From: Bubalus kerabau
Lineage: Eukaryota > Chordata > Mammalia > Artiodactyla > Bovidae
Reading direction: 5' to 3'
Length of the DNA stretch: 64,000 bases
Assembly (NCBI RefSeq): GCF_029407905.1
Contig: NW_026577903.1
Span: forward strand, 620,001-684,000
This document shows, piece after piece, positions 1 to 12,060 of this stretch. A program made the position numbers and the translations under genes. Position 1 is the first letter of the stretch. The number at the start of each line of letters is the position of its first letter. The notes beneath the pieces are model-generated. The model did no database searches and was not told the DNA's origin. It worked only from the letters and a program-made list of their open reading frames with translations.

Positions 1-3000
1 CGTTGAAACCACGTGGTTTTTCTCGAGTTGCGGCAGGATTCTCGAGTTTCGACGAGGATTTCAGGCTTCCTCTTGGGTTGGCCTTGGGAAGCCCCATCTC
101 CCATTCAAGTAGCGAGGGAAATCTGGGGGTAGCGCTCGAGTCACTGCAGGGCCAAAGAGACCTCATCAAGGCGTGTGTCCTGGAACTAATATTCCTCTCC
201 AGGGAAGGCAGGAATCTCGGGGTTGCATTTCAGGCTCCCTCAGGGAGTCAGGCCTCGTCTCGAGGGGAAGCCAAGGACTCTGCTCTCCTCTCGAGTGGCG
301 ACGCGGATCTCTTGGAGCCCACTGAGTGGCCTCAAGGGAGTCCAGCCTCCTCTTCCGTTTGGAGAGAGGACCCGGGATTGCTCTCCAGGCCATGCAGGAA
401 TAGAAGGCCCTCAGCTCGCTAGGACGGGGGCATCTCAGGGGTTTCCTCGAGCTGCGGCGCCCGTGGGGGTTTTCTCCCGAGGCACGACGAGGATCTCAGG
501 GAGCCTCTCGTGCGGCGCCAGGGAAGTCAGGTCTCCATGCGCGTGGCGAGGGGGAGCGCGTCCTGGCTCTCGAGTCACGGGAGGGGACTTGGGCCTCGAG
601 ACGCATTGAAGAAGGACTCTCGAGGTCTTTCTCGGGTGGCGGCGGGAAACCCTGGTTTCCCTCGCCTTCTGCCGGGGACCTTAGGGAACTTCCCAGGGTG
701 CCTCTGAGAGGCGAGGGATCCTGTGAAGTTGGCGGGGCCTCTCGGGACTCCGCTGGGTCTGGCGCAACGGAAGAGGGCCTCACCTCGAGGGGAGGCAGGA
801 ACCTCAGGCTTCCTCTCCGTTTCGGCTCCGACCGCAGGGTCCCTGCAGAGTTGGGACAGGAGAGTCATGCCTCGTCTTGTCTGAGGAAGGGAACCCCGCT
901 TGCCTCTCGAGTTGTCAGGGGTTTTCAGGCCCCTGGTCGAGCTGCGTGTGGAACCCGCGGGTCTTTCCGGATGATGCACGGGGGTGTCAGTGCCCCTTCG
1001 TGTTGTGCCTTCACCCACAGGGTTGCCTTCGAAGAGGGGTCCGGGCCTCGGGTCCTTCTCAAAAGCGGACCGGGGAATCGGGGGCATTTGTCATGTGGCA
1101 CCACCCACGTGGCTCGTCTCGAATTTCCCTGTGAGACCGGCCTCATCCTGAGGTGCACCGGGAAGGCCGGGAACCCCTTTGAACCACGCAGGGGAATCGA
1201 CTCTCCTGTCGTGATCAGGAGGGGAGAACTGGCTCAGATGAAGCTGTGCTGGGACCTCGGTGTTCCCTCGAGGGTACCCGGCGTGTCGGGGAGCTTTTGG
1301 TGGTCGCACGAAGGGTGTCAGGTACTGTTTCGCACTTCAGGGCGGAACATGGGACTTCCCCTGAGACGCTGTAGTGGGCAAGGGCCTCATCTTGCGAAGA
1401 CGTTGGAACCACGTGTTTTTTCTCGAGTTGCGCCGGGATTCTCGAGTGACGATGGGGATTACAGGCTTCCTCCTCTGTTGGCCCTGGGAAGCCCAGTCTT
1501 CCATTCGATTGGCGAGGGAAAGCTGGGGGTTTCGCTCGAGTCACTGCAGGGCCAAAGAGACCTCATCTAGGCTTGTGTCCAGGACCTAATGTTCTTCTCC
1601 AGGGAAGGCAGGGATCTCGGGGTTGCATTCCAGGATCCCCTTGGGTGTCAGGCCTCGTCTTGAGGGGAAGCAAAGGACTCTGCTGTCCTCCCGAGTCGCG
1701 ACGCGGATATCTTGGAGCCCCCTAGTGGCGTCAGTGGAGTCAAGCCTCCTCTTCATTTTGGAGAGAGGGCTCGGGATTGTTCTCCAGGCCATGCAGGAAA
1801 AGAAGTCCCTTCACATCGCGAGGACGGGGGCGTCTCAGGGGTTTCCTCGAGCTGCGGCGCCCGTGGGAGTTTTATCGCGAGGCACGGCGAGGATCTCAGG
1901 GAGCCTCTCGTGCGGCGCCAGGGAAGTCAGGTCTCCCTGCACGTAGCGAGGAGGAGCGCGTTGTGGCTCTCGAGTAATGGGAGGGGACTAGGGCCTCAAG
2001 GCGCTTTGAAGAGGGACTCTCGAGGTCTTTCTCGGGTTGTGGCGGGAAAAAGTCGTTTCCCTCGACTTCTGCCGGGGACCTTAGGGAACTTCCCAGGGTG
2101 TCTCTGAAAGTTGAGGGATACTGTGGAGTTGGCGGTGCCTCTCGGGACTCCGCTGGGTTTGTCGCAATGGAAGAGGGGCTCATCTCGAGGGGAGGCAGGA
2201 ACCTCAGACTTCCTCTCTGTTTCGGACTCCGACATCAGGGTCCCTGCAGAGTTGGGACAGGAGAGACAGGCTACGTCTTTTCTGAGGAATGGAACTCCGC
2301 TTGCCTCTCGAGTTGTTCATGGGGTTTCAGGCCCCTTGTCAAACTGTGTGTGGAATCTGCAGGTTTTTCCAGACGATGCACGGGGGTGTCAGTGACCCTT
2401 CGTTTTGTGTCTTCATCCACAGGGTTGCCTTCGAAGAGGTGTCCGGGCATCGGGTTCTTATGAAGAGCGGACCGGGATATCGGGGTCGTTCAGCATTTGG
2501 CACCACCCACGTGGGTTGTCTCGAATTTCCTCATGAAACCGGCCTCATCCTGAAATGTGCCGCAAAGTTCATGAAACTCTTCCAGACAAAGCAGAGGAAT
2601 CGACCCTCCTGTGGCGATCAGGAGGGGAGAAGTGGCTCAGATGAAGTGCTGCTGGGAACCTCGGTGTTTCCCTCAAGTGAGACAGGTATGTCGGGTAACT
2701 TTTGGGGTCGCATAAAGTGTTCCAAGTACCGTTTCGCTCTTCAAAATGGAACGTTGGACTTCTCTTGGGGTGCTCCAGCGGGCATGGGCCTCATCTTGGA
2801 ATGACTGCGGAACCACTTGGTTTTTCTCGAGTTGCGGTGGGATATTTGAGTTACTACAGGGAATTCATGCTTCCTCTTGTGTTGGCCCACAAAAGTCTTA
2901 TCTTCCATTCGAGATTCGAGGAAGAGCTGGAGGTGCGCTCTAGTCACTGAAGGCAAAAGAGACCCCACCAAGGCTTGTGTGCAGGACCTAATGTTCATGT

Positions 3001-6000
3001 CAAGGCTCGACAGAAATCTCGGGGTTGCATTCCAGACTCACCTTGGAGTCAGCCCTCATCTCGAGGGGAAGCAAAGGACTCTGCTCTCCTCTCGAGTCGG
3101 ACGGGTATGTCTTGGAGCCCACTGAGTGGCTTAAAGGGAGTCAAACCTCCTTTGGTGTTTGGAGGGAGGACACGGGATTGCTCTCCAGGGAATGCATGAA
3201 ATGAAGGCCCTCATCTCCCAACGACTGGGGCGTCTCGTAGGTTTTCTCGAGCTGTGGCGCTAGTGTGGGGTTTCTCACGAAGTAAGACTGGGAGCTCAGT
3301 GAGCCTCTCACGTGGTGCCAGGGCAGTCAGGTCTCTATGTACGTGGTGAGAGGGAGCCTGTCATTGTTCTCGAGTCATGGTAGGGGAATTGGGCCTGAAG
3401 AGGTGTTAAAGAAGGACTCTCGAGGTCTTTCCTGGGTTGCAGCAGGAAACCCTGGGTTCCATCGACTTGTGCCAGTGACTTCAGGAAGCTTCTCAGCGTG
3501 CCTCTGAGAAGTCAGGGTCACTGTGGAGTTGGGAGGGGCCTCTCGGAACTCCACTGGGTTTGGTGCAATGGAAGAGGGCCTCATGACAAGTTGAGGCAGG
3601 AACCTCAGGGTTCCTCTCCTGGCTTCGAATGCGCCAGATCTGACTCGGATCGCAGAGTCCCTGCAGAGTTGGGACAGGAGAGTCAGGCCTCGTCTTGTGT
3701 GGAGGACTGGAACTCCGCTTGACTCTCGCGTTGTTCATGGGGTGACAGGCCACTTGTCGATTTGTATGTGGAACTTGTGGGTTTTTCTGGACGATGCACC
3801 GGGGTGTCACTGCCCCTTCGTGTTGTGCCTTGATCCACAGGATTGCCTTCGAGTTGGGTTCTGCCATCGGGTTCTTATCAAGAGCGGACCAGGGAATTGG
3901 GGTCTTTTGGCATGCCGCACCACCCACGAGGCTATGTCTCAAATTTCCTCGTGAGACTGGCCTCATCTTGATGTGCGCCAGGAAGGTCGGGAATGCCTTC
4001 CAGACAAAGCAGGGGAATCGAACCTCCTGTCGCGATCAAGAGGGGAGAAGAGTCTCAGATGAAGTGGTGCCGGGAAGCTCGGTGTTCTCCTCAAGTGAGA
4101 CTGGTATGTTGGGGAACTTTTGGGGTCGCATCAAGGGTTCCAAGTAACTTTTCGCTCTTCAATACGGAACGTGGGACTTCTCTTGAGACGCTGTAGCGGG
4201 CAAGGGTCTCATCTTTCGATGACGGGGGAACCACGTGGTTTTTCTTGAGTTGCGGCGGGATTCTCGAGTTACGACGGGGAATTCAGGCTTCCTGTTCAAC
4301 TGGCCCAGGGAAGTCCAGTTTTCATTCGAATTGCGAGTTAGAACTGGGAATTGCTCTCGAGACACTGCAGGGCCAAATAGACCTCATCTAGGCTTGTGTT
4401 CAGGACCTAATGTTCCTCTGCTGGGGCGACAGCGATCTCGGCATTGCATTCTCGACTCACCCGGGGAATCAGGCCTCGTCTCGAGGGGAAGCCAAGGACA
4501 CCGCTCTCCTGTCAAGTCGCGACGGGTATATCTTGGAGCTCACTGTGTTGCCTAAAATGAGGCAAGCCTCCTGTGGAGTTTGGAGAGAGGACTCAGGATT
4601 GCTCTCCAGGCCATACAGCAAAAGAAGGCCCTCATCTCGTGAGGACTGGGGCGTCTCGTGGGTATTCTCGGGCTGCGGCTCCAGTGTGGTGTTGCTCACG
4701 AGGTATAATGGGGAGCTCAGGGAGCCTCTCCTGTGGCGCCAGGGAAGTCAGGTTTCTATGCGCGTGGCTAGGCGGAGTGCGTCATTGCTCTCGAGTCATG
4801 GTAGGGGAATCGCACCTCAAGACGCGTTGAAGAAGGACTCTCGAGGTCTTTTACGGGTTGGGGCAGGAAACCCTTGGTTCCCTCGACTTGTGCCGGTGAT
4901 CTCAGGAAGGTCTAAGGGTGCCTCTGAGAAGTCAGGGATACTGTGCAGTTGGGAGGGGCCTCTCGGGACTCCACTGGGTTCGGTGCAATGGAAGAGGGCC
5001 TCATCTCGAGTGGAGGCAGGAAACTCATGTTTCCTCTCCTGACTTCCCCTGGGCCAGATCTGACTCGGATTGCAGTTTCGCTGCAGAGTTCGAACAGGAG
5101 AGTCAGGCCTCGTCTTGTGTGGAGGAATGGAACTCTGCTTGCCTCTCCAGTTGTTCACGGGGTGACAGGTCACTTCTCGAGCTGTGTGTGGTACCTGCGG
5201 GTTTCTCCGGACGATACCCGGGGGTGTCAGTGCCCCTTCGTGTTGTGCCTTCATCAAAAGGGTTATCTTCAAAGAGGTGTCCGGGCATTGGGATCTTATC
5301 AAGAGCGAACCGGGAAATCGGGGTCTTTCGGCATGTGTCACCATCCACGAGGCTATGTCTCGAATATCCTCGTGAGACCGGCCTCATCCTGAGATGCACC
5401 GGGAAAGGCGGGAACCCCTTCAAGACAAAACAGGGGAATCGACCCTCCTGTCGCGATCAGGAGGGGAGAAGGGGCCCAGATGTAGTGGTGCCGGGAACCT
5501 CGGTGTTCTCCTCGAGTCAGACCAGTGTGTCGAGGAACTTTTGAGGTTGCATCAAGGGTGCCGATACCGTTTCGCACTTCAAGACGGAACGTGGGACTTC
5601 TCTTGAGACGCTGTAGGGGGCAAGGGCCTCATCTTGCGATGACGGGGGAACCACGTAGCGTTTCTCGAGTTGTGGCGGGATTCTCGAGTTTCGACGGGGA
5701 ATACAGTCTTCCTCATGTGTTGGCCCAGGGAAGTCCTATCTTCCATTCGAGTTTCAAGGGAGAGCTGGGGATTGCCCTCGAGTCACTGCAGGGCAAAATA
5801 GACCTCATCTAGGCTTGTGTCCAGGACTTAATGTTCATCCCTAGGGGCGACAGGGATCTCGGGCTTGCATACCAGACTCACCCGGGGAATCAGGCCTCGT
5901 CTCGAGGGGAAGCAAAGAACTCTGCTGTCCTTTTGAGTCGCGATGGGTATCTCTTGGAGCCCACTGTGTGCCCTAAAGGGAGTCAAGCCTCCTGTGCTGT

Positions 6001-9000
6001 TTGGATAGAGGACTCGGGATTCCTCTCCAGGCCATGCAGGAAAAGAAGGCCCTCATCTCGCGATGACGGCGGCCTCTTGTGGGTTTTCTAGACTGCCGCG
6101 CTAGTGCCGGGTTTCTGACGAGGTACGAGAGGGAGCTCAGGGAGCCTCTCGTGTGGCGCCAGGGAAGTCAGGTCCCCATGAGATGGCTAGGGGGAGTTCG
6201 TCATTGCTCTCGAGTCATGGTAGGGTAATCGGGCCTCAAGACGGGTTGAAGAAGGACTCTCGAGGTCTTTCTCGGGTCACTGCATAAAACCCAGGGTTCC
6301 CTTGACTTGTGCCTGCGACCTCAGGGAGCTTCTCAGAGTGCCTCTGAGAAGTCAGGGATACTGTGCAGTTTGGAGGGGCCTCTCGAGACTCCTCTGCATT
6401 TGGTGGAATGTAAGAGGGACTCATCTCGAGTTGAAGCAGGAACCTCAGTGTTCCTCTCCATTTCTGACTCAGATCGCAAGGTCCCTGCATGTTGGTACAG
6501 GAGAGTCAGGCCTCGTCTTTTCTGGAGGATGGGACTCCTCTTGCCTCTCGAGTTGTTCTCGAGGTGACAGGCCACTTGTCGAGCTGTGTATGTAACCTGC
6601 CCTTTTTTCCGGATGATGCACAGGTGTGTTAGTGCCCCTTCGTGTTGTACCTTCATACTCAAGGCTGCCTTCCAAGAGGTGTCCGAGCATCGGATTCTTA
6701 TCAAGAGCGGACCGGGAAATTGGAGTCTTTCAGCAAGTGGCACCACCCACAAAGCTACGTATCGAATTTCCCCATGAGACCGGCCTCATCCTGAGTTGTG
6801 CAGGGAAGGTCGGGCCCCCTTGCAGACAAAGCAGGGGAATCGACCCACCGGTCACGATCAGGAGGGGAGAAGGGGCTTAAATGAAGTGGTGCCGGGAACC
6901 TCGGTGTTCCCCTTGAGTGAGACCGGCGTGTTGGGGGACTTTTGGGGTCGCATCAAGGGTGCCAAGTACCGTTTCGCATTTCAAGACGGAACCTGGGACA
7001 TCTTTTGAAACGCTGTAGCGGGCAAGGGCCTCATCTTGCGATGACAGGAGAACCACGTGGTTTTGCTCGAGTTGCGGCGGGATTCTCGAGTTATGACCGG
7101 GAATTTAGGCTTCCTCTTGTTGGCCTTGAAATCCAATCTTCCATTCGGGTTGCGAGGGGGAGCTGGGGATTGCGCTAGAGTCACTGCAGGGCAAAAGAGA
7201 CCTAATCTAGGCTTGTGTCCAGGATCAAACGTTGCTCTCCAGGGGCGACAGGGATCTCGGGTTTGCATTCCAGACTCATCCGGGGAGTCAGTTCTCACCT
7301 CGAGGGTAAGCAAAGAATTCCGCTCTCGTCTCGAGTCGCGATGGGTATCTCTTGGAGCCCACTGTGTGTACTAAAGGGAGTCAAGCCTCCTGTGGAGTTT
7401 GGAGAGAGGACTCGGGATTGGACTCCAGGCCATGCAGGAAAAGAAGGCCCTCATCTCGAGATGACGGTGGCGTCTCGTGGGTTTTCTCCAGCTGCGGCGC
7501 CAGTATCAGATTTCTCACGAGGTACGACGGGGAGCTCAGAGAGCCTCTCGTGTGGTGCTAGGGACGTCAGGTCTCCGTGCGTGTGGTGAAGGGGAGTGCG
7601 TGATTGCTCTCGAGTCATAGTAGGCGAATCGGGCCTCAAGACGCATTGAAGAAGGACTCTCGAGGTCTTTCTCGGGTTGTGGCAGGGAACCCTGGGTTCC
7701 CTCGACTTGTGTCGGTGACCTCAGGCAACTTCTCAGGGTGACTCTGAGAAGTCAGGGACACTGTGGATTTGGGAGGGGCCTTTCATTACTCAACTGGGTT
7801 TGGTGCAATCGAAGAGGGCCTCATCTCGAATGGAGGCAGGAACCTCAGGGGTCCTCTCCATTTCTGACTCGGGTCGCAGAGTACCTGCCGAGTACGGACA
7901 AGAGAGTCACGCCTCGTCTTCCGTGGAGGAATGGATCTCCGCTTGCCTTTCGAGTTGTTCACGGAGTGACAGGCCACTTGTTGAGCTGTGTGTGGAACCT
8001 TCGGGTTTTTCCGGACGATGCACGGGGGTGTCAGTGCCCCTTCGTGTTGTGCCTTCATCCACAGGGTTGCCTTCAAAGAGGTGTCCGGGCATCGGGTTCT
8101 TTTCAAGAGCGTACCAGAAAATTGGGGTCTTTCAGCATGTGGTACCACCCACGAGGCTACGTCTCGAATTTCCTCGGGAGACCGGCCTCATCCTGAGGTT
8201 CGCCGGGAAGGTAGGGAACCCTTGCAGACAAAGCAGGGGAATCGACCCACCGGTCGCGATCAGAAGGGGAGAAGGGGCTCAGATGAAGTGGTGCCGGGAA
8301 CCTCGGTGGTCCCCTCGAGTGAGACCGGTATGTCATGGCACTTTTGAGGTCGCATCAAGGGTGCCAAGTACAGTTTCGCACTTCAAGACGGAACGTGGGA
8401 ATTCTCTGGAGATGCTCTAGCGGGCAAGGGCCTCATATTGCGATGACGAGGGAAACACGTGGTTTTTCTCGAGTTGCGGCGGGATTCTCGAGTTACGACG
8501 GGGAATTCAGGCTTCCTCTTGTGTTGGCCCAGGAAGTCCAATCTTCCATTCAACTTGTCAGAGAGAGCTGTGGGTTGCTCTCGAGTCACTTCAGGGCAAA
8601 GAGTCCTCATCTAGGCTTGGATCCAGGACGTAGTGTTCCTCTCCAGGGGCAACAGGGATATCGGGGTCGCATTCCAGTCTCACCCGGTGGGTCACGCCTC
8701 GTCTCGAGTGGAAGCAAAGGACTCCACTATCCTCTCGAGTCGCGACGTGTAACTCTTGGAGCCCAATGAGTGGCCTAAAGGGAGTCAAGCGTCCTGTGTA
8801 GCTTGGACAGAAGGTTCACGCTTGATCTGCATACCATTCAGTTAAAGATGGCCCTCCTCTCGTGATGACGGGAGCGTCTCATGGGTTTTCTCGAGCTGCG
8901 GCGCCAGTGTGGGGTTTCTCACGAGATATGATGGGGAGCTCAGGGAGCCTCTCGTGCGGCGCCAGAGAAGTCAGGCCTCCATGCGTGTGGCCAGGCAGAT

Positions 9001-10544
9001 CGCGTCATTGCTCTGGAATCATGGGAGGGACTAGGGCCTCAAGACGCATTTAAGAAGGACTCTCGAGGTCTTTCTTGGGTTGGGGCGGGAAACACTCGTT
9101 TCCCTCGACCTCTACCGGGGACCTTAGGGAACTTCCCACGTGCCTCTGAGAGGTGAGGGATACTGAGGAGTTAGAGGGGCCTCTCGGGACTCCACTAGGT
9201 TTGAAGAAATGAAAGAGGGCCTCATCTCGATTGGAGGCAGGAACCTCAGGCTTCCTCTCCATTTCTGACTCCGACCGCAGGGTCCCTGCAGGGTTGGGAC
9301 AGGAGAGTCAGGCCTCGTCTTGTCTGAGTAATGGAACTCTGCTTGCCTCTCGAGTCGTTCAGTGGGTCTCAGGCCCCTTGTCGAGCTGTGTGTGGAACCT
9401 GCGGGTGTTTCCAGAAGATGCACGGGGGTGTCATTGCCCCTTCATTTGGTGCCTTCCCCCACAGGGTTGCCTTCAAAGAGGTGTCCAGCATCAGGTTCAT
9501 TTCAAGAGCGGACCAGGAAATCGGGGTCATTCGGCATGTGGCACCACCCACGTGGCTCATCTCGAATTTCCTCGTGAGACCAGCATCATCCTGAGGTGCG
9601 CCGGGAAGGCCGGGAACACCTTCCACACAAAGAAGGGGAATCGACTCTCCTGTCGCGATCAGGAGGGGAGATGGGGCTCAGATGAAGTGGGGCCGGGACT
9701 CTAGGTGTTCCACTCGAGGGAACCTGGCGTTTCAGGGAACTTTAGGGGTCGCATCAAGGGAGCCAAGTACCATTTCCCACTTCAGGACGGAACATGGGAC
9801 TTCCCTGGAGACGCTGTAGCGGGCAAGGGCCTCATCCTGTGAAGACGTTGGAACCACGTCGTTTTTCTCGAGTTGCGTCTGGATTCTCGAAAACGACGGG
9901 GATTTCAGGCTTCCTCTTGGGTTGGCCCTGGGAAGCCCAATCTTCCCCTGGAGTTGCGAGGGAAAGCTGGGGGTTCTGCTCGAGTCACTACAGGGCCAAA
10001 GAGACCTCATCGAGGCGTGTGTCCAGGACCTAATATTCCTCTCAAGGGAAGACAGAGATCTCGGGTTTCCATTCCAGACTCCCCCGGGGTGTCAGGCCTC
10101 GCCTCGAGGGGAAGCAGAGGACTCCACTTTCCTCTCAAGTCGCGACACGGATCTCTTGGAGCCCAATGAGTGGACTCAAGGGTGTCGAGCCTCGTCTTCA
10201 GTTTGGAGAGAGGACTCGGGATTGCTCTCCAGGCCAGGCAGGAAAAGAAGGCCCTCATCTCGCGATGACGGGGGCATCTCATGGGTTTCCTCAGGCTGCG
10301 GCGCCCGTGGGGGTTTTCTCACGAGGCACGACGAGGACCTCAGGGAGCCTCTCGTGCGGCGCCAGGGAACTCATGTCTCCATGCGCATGGCGAGGGGGAG
10401 CTGGTCATCACTCTCGAGTCATGGGAAGTGACTAGGGCCTCAAGACGCGTTGAAGAAGGACTCTCGAGGTCTTTCTCGGGTGGCGGTGGGAAACCCTCGT
10501 TTCCCTCGACTTCTGCAGGGGACTATAGGGAACTTACCAGGGTG

Positions 10545-12060
10545 CCTCTGAGAGGTGAGGAATGCTGTGGAGTTGGCAGGGCCTCTCGGGACTCTGCTGG
10601 GTTCGGCGCAATGGAAGAGGGCCTCATCTCGAGGGGAGGCAGGAACCTCAGGCTTCCTCTCCAATTCTGACTCCGACTGCACGGTACCTGCAGTGTTGGG
10701 ACAGGAGAGTCATGCCTCGTCTTTTCTGAGGAATGGAATTCTGGTTGCCTCTCGAGTTGTTCCGGGAGTCTCAGGCCCCTTGTCGAGCTGTGTGTAGACC
10801 CTGCGGGTTTTTCCGGATGATGCACGGGGGTGTCAGTGCCCCTTCGTGTTGTGCCTTCACTCACAGGGTTGCCTTCGAAGAGGTGTCCGGGCATCAGGTT
10901 CTTATCAAGAGTGGACCGGAAAATCGGTGTCGTTCGGCACGTGGCACCTCACACATGGCTGGTCTCGAATTTCCTCCTGAGACCGGCCTCATCCTGAGGT
11001 GCACCAGGAAGGCCGGGAACCCCTTCCAGAGAAAGCAGGGGAATCGCCTCTCCTGTCGCGATCAGGAGGGGAGAAGGGGCTCAGATGAAGTGGTGCCGGG
11101 ACCCTTGGTGTTCCCCTCGAGGGAACCCAGCGTGTCGGGAACTTTTGCGGTCGCATCAAGGGTGTCAAGTACCGTTTCGCACTTAAGGACAGAACATGGG
11201 ACTTCCCTGGAGACGCCGGGAATTTCGGTGTTCCCCTGGAGTGAGACCGGTATGTTGGGGAACTTTGGGGTCGCATCAAGGGTGCCAAGTAGCATTTCGA
11301 ACTTTAAGATGGAACGTGGGACTTCTCTTGTGACTCTAGCTGGCAAGGGCCTCATATTGCGATGAAGGGGGAACCACATGGTTTTTAAGACTTGAGGCTG
11401 AATTCTCAAATTACGATGGGATATTCAGACTTCCTCATGTGTTGACCGTGGGAAGACCAATCTTCCATTCAAATTGTGAGGGAGAGATGGAGGTTGCTCT
11501 CGATCACTGTAGGGCAAAATAGACCTCATCTAGGCTTGTGTCTAGGACATAATGTTCCACTCCAGGGGCGACAGGGATCTCGGGGTTGCATTCCAAACTC
11601 ACCCGGGGAGTCAGGCCTCGTCTCCAGGGAAGCAAAGGACTCCGCTCTCCTCTCGAGTCGCACCGGGTATTTCTTGGACCCAACTGAGTGGCCTAAAGGG
11701 AGTCAATCCTCCTGTGAAGTTTGGAGAGAGGACCAGGGATTGCTCTCCAGGTCAGGCAGGAAAAGAAGGCCCCCATCTCTCCTTGACGGGGGCATCTTGT
11801 GGTTTTTCTCGAACTGCGGCGCCACTGTGGGTTTTCTCACGAGGTACGATGGGGTACTCAGGGAGCCTCTTGTGTGGTACTAGGGAAGTCAGTTTTCCTG
11901 CTTGTGGCGAGGGGAGCACGTCCTTGCTCTGGAGTCATGGTAGGGGAATCGGGCATCAAGAGACGTTGAAAAAGGACTCTCCAAGTCTTTCTCGGGTTAC
12001 TTCAGGAAACTCTGGGTTCCCTCGACTTGTGCCAGTGACCTCAGGTAGCTTCTCAGGGAG
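10545..12060. repeat. Over-long satellite monomer with 120-bp internal duplication
   Basis: This monomer measures 1,516 bp, about 115 bp above its neighbours. The extra length is a second copy of one stretch: ggtgttcccct occurs at about 11,107 and again at about 11,227. The first copy (about 11,093-11,215) carries variants of the CpG-rich style, with gagggaaccc and cttccctggag. The second copy (about 11,216-11,337) carries the decayed style, with gtgagaccggtatgttgg and agcatttcgaac, as at 14,050-14,130. The two halves therefore come from different subfamilies joined 120 bp out of register, about four subrepeats. Confidence 0.8.
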
